DNA from: an uncultured Clostridium sp.
GTDB taxonomy: Bacteria; Bacillota; Clostridia; Lachnospirales; Lachnospiraceae
Assembly (NCBI GenBank): GCA_947643685.1
Contig: CANRXD010000029.1
Location: 1-9,933 of the forward strand
Direction: 5' to 3'
Length of the DNA: 9,933 nucleotides
The position numbers and the translations under genes are program-made. Each line of letters begins with the position of its first letter. Positions within the stretch are counted from its first letter, which is position 1. Below are positions 5,175 through 9,933 of this stretch, in pieces. The notes beneath the pieces were generated by a model that was not told where the DNA came from, did no database searches, and saw only the letters and a program-made list of their open reading frames with translations.

Positions 5175-6062
5175 ATGAAAGAGGAAATAAAACACTTTAT
5201 TGAATACTTACAGCAGGAAAAAAATGCGTCAAAAAACACACAGGTATCATATGGACGTGATTTAATGCAGATGGCAGAATATATGGACAAAATAGGGATT
5301 ACAGAGCCAGGGAAAGTGACGAAAACGGCGTTGAATTCTTATACTCTTTCGCTGGAAAAGGAAGGAAAGGCCGCAACGACGGTATCCAGGAACTTGGCCT
5401 CAATAAAAGCTTTCTTTCACTTTGAATTTAAAAACGGAGTTATAAAAAAAGATCCGGCAGAGGGGCTGCGTGCACCGAAGATTGAAAGAAGGGCGCCTGT
5501 GATTTTGACCATAGACGAGGTGAGCCGGCTTCTTTCGGAACCGGGGAACAGTTCTGCCAAGGAGATGAGAGATAAAGCGATGCTGGAACTTCTCTATGCC
5601 ACGGGAATCCGGGTGTCGGAACTGATTCATTTAAAGATGGCTGATATCAATATACCAGTGGGATTCATAACCTGTCGGGATGAGCATAAGGAACGGATTG
5701 TACCCTTTGGAAGGGTGGCCAGGGATGCGGTGCTTAAATATCTGGAGCAGGCCAGGGAGGAGCTTTTAAGGGGAAATGAGTCAGAATGGCTGTTTATTAA
5801 TTGCAGCGGAGGCGCCATGAGCCGTCAGGGCTTCTGGAAGCTGATTAAATACTATCAAAAGAAAGCGGGAATTGAGGAGGATATTACCCCCCACACCCTG
5901 CGTCACTCCTTTGCAGCACACCTTTTGGGAAACGGCGCCGATGTAAAGGCGGTTCAGACCATGATGGGGCATGCGGATTTAGCTACGACTCAGATGTATG
6001 CAGCCTATGCAGAAAATCATGCGCTGCGCGAAGCATATCGGGGAGCGCATCCCAGGACATAA
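5175..6062 (+). CDS. xerD: site-specific tyrosine recombinase XerD
   Basis: This 295-residue DNA recombinase acts with XerC at dif to resolve chromosome dimers. The N-terminal SAM-like core-binding domain (about 1-90) starts with the typical IKHFIEYLQQEKNASKNT pattern. The catalytic domain (about 105-285) has all active-site residues: Arg146 (TGIRVSEL), Lys172 (HKERIVPF), His240 and Arg243 (HTLRH), His266 (MGHADLATTQMY) and the nucleophile Tyr275. The tail ends in AHPR, as in other XerD proteins. Start ATG 5175 gives the usual length and N-terminus, but its ribosome binding site (GGGA, 5166-5169) is weak. In-frame ATG 5160 and TTG 5133 would add 5 or 14 residues. The position after nudF-spoIIM supports xerD over an integrase of a mobile element, and no other element genes are seen. 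Confidence 0.9.
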   Translation: MKEEIKHFIEYLQQEKNASKNTQVSYGRDLMQMAEYMDKIGITEPGKVTKTALNSYTLSLEKEGKAATTVSRNLASIKAFFHFEFKNGVIKKDPAEGLRAPKIERRAPVILTIDEVSRLLSEPGNSSAKEMRDKAMLELLYATGIRVSELIHLKMADINIPVGFITCRDEHKERIVPFGRVARDAVLKYLEQAREELLRGNESEWLFINCSGGAMSRQGFWKLIKYYQKKAGIEEDITPHTLRHSFAAHLLGNGADVKAVQTMMGHADLATTQMYAAYAENHALREAYRGAHPRT

Positions 6063-6092
6063 AAAAGAATCCTGCCATGCAGGATTCTTTTT
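6062..6092. terminator. bidirectional terminator between xerD and the FAD gene
   Basis: AAAAAGAATCCTGC (6062-6075) pairs perfectly with GCAGGATTCTTTTT (6079-6092): 14 bp with the 3-base loop CAT. It has a T-run on each strand. It begins within the xerD stop codon and ends seven bases before the stop of the convergent minus-strand gene, so one hairpin serves both. Confidence 0.93.
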
Positions 6093-6099
6093 GCGGTAA

Positions 6100-7506
6100 T
6101 TATTCCAGAGAGTTTAAAATACTTCGCGCTACCGAGAGCCCGTTGGCGGAAGCCTGCTGTAAGCCGCGGGTAACAGAAGCCCCATCCCCAATGGCACGAA
6201 GACCTTTGATACTGGTTTCAAAGTCCCTGTTGACGACTACCTTATTGGAGTAGAATTTCACTTCGACGCCGTAGAGCAGGGTTTCATCGCTGGCGATACC
6301 GGGCGTTACCTTGTCCAGAGCCAACAGCATTTCTTTTATGTCAACCATAATTCGATGAGGCAGAACCAGGGACAAATCGCCGGGAACAGCATCCTTTAAG
6401 GTAGGAATCAGATTGTTTCTGCAAAGACGTTCTTCTGTGGTACGGCGTCCTCTTTGGAAATCTCCGAATGTCTGGACGAGAATTTTTCCGTCACAAAGCA
6501 TGTTGGAAAGCTGGGCGATATGTTTCCCGTATTCAATGGGGGTTTTGAAGGGCCTGGTAAAGTTTTTGGACACCAGCAGGGCAAAGTTGGTGTTGTTGGT
6601 TTTATATTCGGCTGACTTATAAGCATGGCCGTTTACCACCGCAAGTCCGTTTTCATAATATTCTGTGGCTACCTCTCCGGACGGATTGGTACAGAAGGTG
6701 CGGACCTTGTCGTCGAAGGTGGGGGTATAGTATACCAGCTTCGCTTCATATAAGTTCTTGTTTAAGAATTCCATAACTTCATCCCGGACCTCTACACGGA
6801 CACCGATGTCCACAGTGCCCACCTGTGTCTCAATTCCATGGTCCCTGCAGATATGGGAAAACCAGTCGGAGCCTTCGCGGCCGATGGCGGACACAATTTC
6901 ACCGGCATAATAGCGCTCATTTTTATGAGTTACGATACCTGTGGCCCTGCCATTTTCAATGAGAATATCCTGTACCATGGTGTTGAAGGCGATCTGTATT
7001 CCATGCTCAAGGAGATGCTCCTGAAGGCGGGTGTATATTTTATATCCTTCTTCTGTACCCAGATGGCGGATGGGACATTCGATGAGCTTTAAGTTGGCTC
7101 CAATGGCTTTTCTGCGGATTTCCTGAATTTCTTTCTGCTTGTCAATTCCGTAAACATTTTTATCGGCGCCAAATTCCAGATATATATTGTCAGACTCCTT
7201 AATCAATTCCAGGGCCTTATCATACCCCAAAATATCAGGGAGAGTTCCTCCTACATCCGGTGACAGAGACAGCTTTCCATCGGAAAAGGCGCCTGCGCCG
7301 GCAAAGCCGGTGGTAATGGAGCAAGGTTTGCAGCCCACGCAGACTCTGGTGGTACGCTTGGGGCATACGCGTTTTTCGATGGGACGTCCCTTTTCCACCA
7401 TAAGGATTTTAAGCTCCGGTTTGTTTTTTATCAGTTCATAGGCACAAAAGATGCCGGACGGCCCGGCGCCTATTATGATTACGTCAAAGTGTTCTCCAGA
7501 TTTCAT
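6100..7506 (-). CDS. FAD-dependent dehydrogenase-like protein (COG2509 family)
   Basis: This 468-residue flavoprotein probably catalyses a redox reaction, but the family has no settled substrate that I know of. The N-terminal dinucleotide-binding motif GAGPSG (Gly13, Gly15, Gly18) follows DVIII, and the C-terminal FAD segment is IGDGASVTRG (439-448). Four cysteines (48, 56, 59, 62) form CX7CX2CX2C just before GFAGAGAFSDGKL; this block is typical of COG2509 proteins and could hold an Fe-S cluster or zinc. I start at the second ATG (7506) because GGGAG (7515-7519) lies eight bases upstream; the ATG at 7512 is only two bases from it. The gene follows the hybrid kinase by 22 bases on the same strand, probably as one operon. 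There is no signal peptide or membrane helix. Confidence 0.85.
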   Translation of the reverse strand: MKSGEHFDVIIIGAGPSGIFCAYELIKNKPELKILMVEKGRPIEKRVCPKRTTRVCVGCKPCSITTGFAGAGAFSDGKLSLSPDVGGTLPDILGYDKALELIKESDNIYLEFGADKNVYGIDKQKEIQEIRRKAIGANLKLIECPIRHLGTEEGYKIYTRLQEHLLEHGIQIAFNTMVQDILIENGRATGIVTHKNERYYAGEIVSAIGREGSDWFSHICRDHGIETQVGTVDIGVRVEVRDEVMEFLNKNLYEAKLVYYTPTFDDKVRTFCTNPSGEVATEYYENGLAVVNGHAYKSAEYKTNNTNFALLVSKNFTRPFKTPIEYGKHIAQLSNMLCDGKILVQTFGDFQRGRRTTEERLCRNNLIPTLKDAVPGDLSLVLPHRIMVDIKEMLLALDKVTPGIASDETLLYGVEVKFYSNKVVVNRDFETSIKGLRAIGDGASVTRGLQQASANGLSVARSILNSLE

Positions 7507-7528
7507 ATACATAACTCCCTTCGGCTTT

Positions 7529-9933
7529 TTATCCTGATATGTCTGAACGGCGAAGAACCTCGTCCAGGACCTGATACAGTTTATCCACTTCCACCGGCTT
7601 AAACAGATGGCCGTTCATGCCGCACTCCACCGACTTTTTCAAATCATCATCAAAAGCATTCGCTGACATGGCGATAATCGGTATGGTGTGACAGTCTTCC
7701 CGTTCCATGTTCCGGATGACCCTGGTAGCTTCCAGTCCGTCCATCACCGGCATCATAATGTCCATGAGGATCACATCGTAGGTGCCCGGCGGCGTTGTGC
7801 GGATGCGTTCCACCGCCTGGGCTCCGTCACCTACGCACTCCACTTCAAAATTACGCTCCTCCAGCAGACACTGTGCGATTTCCGCATTCAGTTCATTGTC
7901 CTCCACCACCAGGATGCGATACCCTTCGAAGGAAAGCTCTTCCGTATCCGTATTGCTCTCCTTACGCTCTCCCAGGGGCAGAGAAACGGCAAAGCTGAAT
8001 ATGCTGCCCTTTCCGGGGGCACTCTCCAGGTGGATGCTGCTCCCCATCATCTGAACCAGGCGGCTGCTGATGGAAAGGCCCAGGCCGGTTCCCTGTTGTT
8101 TGGAGGGGTTCGTTCCAGCCTGCTCAAAGGAACGGAAAACCCGCTCCTGCTCCTCTTTGGCAATGCCAATACCAGTATCCTGTACCGCAAAGCAGACGGT
8201 GGGGGCATCTCCTGCCGGGTCGGTTTCCTTTACGCTCAGTGTAATCCGGCCCTGTTCGGGAGTGAATTTCACCGCATTGCCCAGCAAATTGATCAGTACC
8301 TGGCTGATTCGCATTTTATCCGCCAGAAACCACTGGTGGGTCAGGACGATATCCTGCACAAAGGAAATCTTCTTTGCCTCAGTCTGTGGCAGAATCAGCT
8401 CCCGGATGGTATCCAGCATCTCATAAAGATCAAAATCCACAGGGTCCAGCTTCATTTTTCCGCTTTCGATTTTGGACATGTCCAGAATATCGTTGATGAG
8501 GCCAAGCAGATATGTGGAAGAGGACTGAATCTTTTGCAGGCAGTCCAGAATCCGTTCTTTCCCCTGCCCCTTTTGGAGGGCGATGGAACTCATGCCAATG
8601 ATACCGTTCATGGGGGTGCGGATTTCGTGACTCATGCGGGAGAGAAATTCGGACTTCGCCTTGCTGGCAATATCGTGTTGCTGCTGGTTAAGCTGGCCCT
8701 GGATAACCTGCCCCAGCTCTGCCAGATTCTGAGACTCCTCAGAATTTTCCAGGAGACTCTGTGGTATGCCTAAGATGCAGACATTACCCATATAGCTTCC
8801 ACTGTCATACATGGGAAGCACAATCCCCTGCTGGCCTGGCAGGACATTTAAGAAGCACTGAAGGATCTCCTGATGGCTGTCCTCGGGAGAGAAGTACCGG
8901 ACCTCATCCTGGCCCAGCCAGCGAAGGAAGGAATCCCTTTCCTGTTCTTCATATTTTCGGGCGCTTTTTTCGATAATTTCTCCTGACTGCTGCCATTGAT
9001 AAGACAGATAGTTGGAGTTAAAGTCTGTTCGCAGCTGAGAAACCAGCACGCCCAAAGCCTGATAGTATCTCCCGATTTTCCGGATCATCAGCATCATCTG
9101 TGCATGGAAGTCATCCCCCTTGCCAAAGAGGTTTAAGGCTGTCGAAACCAGGCTCACGTCTTCGCCGTATCCCGGGGAGTTGCTTTCCTGCTCCTGAAGC
9201 AAAGGAAGGGCAGTCTCTTCCTCTTCGGGGACCGCTTCGTAAAAGAGCGCCTGTTCTCCGGCTTCGGGATTGACCCGGCTTCGTGCCAGCTTTGCCATTC
9301 GGATCAGGCGTCCCGTACTGCATCCCTGCTTTCCCAGGGCCAGTCCGGCGCACATTTGAATGCGGAAGGTTTCCTTATGGAAATATTCCGATGCTTTTTT
9401 CAGAAATTGTTCCGTAAACTCCGCGGCCTGCGCCTGGTCTGTACCTGCCAGCCAAAGGACAGCCTCGTCCCTGTTCAGGCGCAGAGCCACAGTCCGGGAG
9501 CCGGTCCGTTCCGTAAATTCCAGACAACTTTCCCGGAGCATGAGCCCCAGCTCTTCCAGGATCATGTCCCCAAAAACGATGCCGTTTTTCTCACAGGTCT
9601 GTTTCAGCTGGCTCATGTACAGGCAGATCATTACACCTTCCGGCTGGTCCTTCCGGCGCCGGATGATCTGTTCCATGCCCCCGCTAAAGCTATAAAGTCC
9701 TGTGATGCCGTCTGTTGTGCTTTTTCTGTATTGCTCAGCCTCTCTCTCTTTCTGGTTCTGAATGTTGCGTATGCTTCCTACCAGCTTCCACCACTGCCCG
9801 TCTGAATTGTAGACCGCCTTGGCCGACAGGGCAACCCAGATGAACTCTGATTCCCCCGGCCAGCGCATCCGGAATTCGGTGTACGGGCTGTCCGGATCCC
9901 TCTGCACATCCTCCGTTGCTGCTGCCAGGTCTT
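7529..9933 (-). CDS. hybrid sensor histidine kinase/response regulator, 5' end missing
   Basis: The frame is open to the right edge; about 800 residues are visible, numbered here from the first full codon (9931). A GTG at 9907 is not a convincing start because PAS/PAC-like sequence continues through it. Domain order: end of a PAS/PAC domain (1 to about 62); a degenerate GGDEF domain (about 70-222), where the signature reads NRDEA (153-157); a GAF-like region (about 255-415) with a short coiled stretch; HisKA with the phosphorylated His435 in [10 protein letters not shown] (nucleotides 8627-8629); HATPase with N-box Asn552, DTGIG (585-589) and GTGLGL (614-619); and a receiver domain with phospho-acceptor Asp724 (7760-7762) and Lys778. 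It should autophosphorylate and pass phosphate to its own receiver. No Hpt or output domain is visible, so a separate phosphotransfer partner is expected. Any membrane or sensor domain would lie upstream, out of view. Confidence 0.92.
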   Translation of the reverse strand, partial: DLAAATEDVQRDPDSPYTEFRMRWPGESEFIWVALSAKAVYNSDGQWWKLVGSIRNIQNQKEREAEQYRKSTTDGITGLYSFSGGMEQIIRRRKDQPEGVMICLYMSQLKQTCEKNGIVFGDMILEELGLMLRESCLEFTERTGSRTVALRLNRDEAVLWLAGTDQAQAAEFTEQFLKKASEYFHKETFRIQMCAGLALGKQGCSTGRLIRMAKLARSRVNPEAGEQALFYEAVPEEEETALPLLQEQESNSPGYGEDVSLVSTALNLFGKGDDFHAQMMLMIRKIGRYYQALGVLVSQLRTDFNSNYLSYQWQQSGEIIEKSARKYEEQERDSFLRWLGQDEVRYFSPEDSHQEILQCFLNVLPGQQGIVLPMYDSGSYMGNVCILGIPQSLLENSEESQNLAELGQVIQGQLNQQQHDIASKAKSEFLSRMSHEIRTPMNGIIGMSSIALQKGQGKERILDCLQKIQSSSTYLLGLINDILDMSKIESGKMKLDPVDFDLYEMLDTIRELILPQTEAKKISFVQDIVLTHQWFLADKMRISQVLINLLGNAVKFTPEQGRITLSVKETDPAGDAPTVCFAVQDTGIGIAKEEQERVFRSFEQAGTNPSKQQGTGLGLSISSRLVQMMGSSIHLESAPGKGSIFSFAVSLPLGERKESNTDTEELSFEGYRILVVEDNELNAEIAQCLLEERNFEVECVGDGAQAVERIRTTPPGTYDVILMDIMMPVMDGLEATRVIRNMEREDCHTIPIIAMSANAFDDDLKKSVECGMNGHLFKPVEVDKLYQVLDEVLRRSDISG

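Noticed and set aside
7688..8773. Long plus-strand frame (361 codons) opposite the kinase
   Set aside because: It lies antisense to conserved kinase and receiver motifs, has no family character, and is best explained by codon bias in the true gene.
9356..9805. Plus-strand frames opposite the PAS/GGDEF part of the kinase
   Set aside because: These are shadows of the minus-strand gene, with no recognisable motif.
9905..9907. GTG at 9905-9907 as the start of the hybrid kinase
   Set aside because: The frame continues open to the window edge and the PAS/PAC domain would be cut, so the gene is treated as partial.

Overview
The window looks like the chromosome of a spore-forming Clostridia member (Bacillota), most likely Lachnospiraceae. 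The reasons are the mid-GC coding sequence, AGGAGG-type ribosome binding sites, a spoIIM-type sporulation gene, the nudF-spoIIM-xerD gene order known from Bacillus subtilis, and a hybrid histidine kinase with a degenerate GGDEF domain. This placement rests on protein character and synteny, not on a database search.

Layout, left to right. Positions 1-244 hold a 41-codon ORF unusually rich in Met and Cys codons, followed by a strong intrinsic terminator just before metN. I read this as a translational attenuator (leader peptide plus terminator) for the methionine transporter. Positions 245-2872 carry metN, metI and metQ: the ATPase, permease and lipoprotein of a MetNIQ D/L-methionine importer, with a 9-bp inverted repeat between metI and metQ. 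Positions 2913-4248 carry proC (last step of proline synthesis) and a nudF-like ADP-ribose pyrophosphatase, tightly spaced. Next comes a spoIIM-like membrane protein (4411-4959) with a candidate sigma-E promoter upstream, closed by a strong terminator (4995-5043).

xerD (5175-6062) has its own near-consensus vegetative promoter and a 9-bp direct repeat in its leader. A 14-bp bidirectional terminator (6062-6092) separates it from a convergent minus-strand pair. That pair is a large hybrid sensor kinase, cut off by the right edge of the window, and 22 bases downstream of it a COG2509-type FAD-dependent protein with a four-cysteine motif.

How the parts may work together: the importer genes form one operon whose entry is probably gated by sulfur amino acid supply through the leader. 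No terminator is visible between metQ and proC, so proC and nudF may also come under this control. The kinase and FAD protein are probably co-transcribed. No tRNA, rRNA, CRISPR array, insertion sequence or phage gene was seen. No gene-free stretch exceeds 300 bases.
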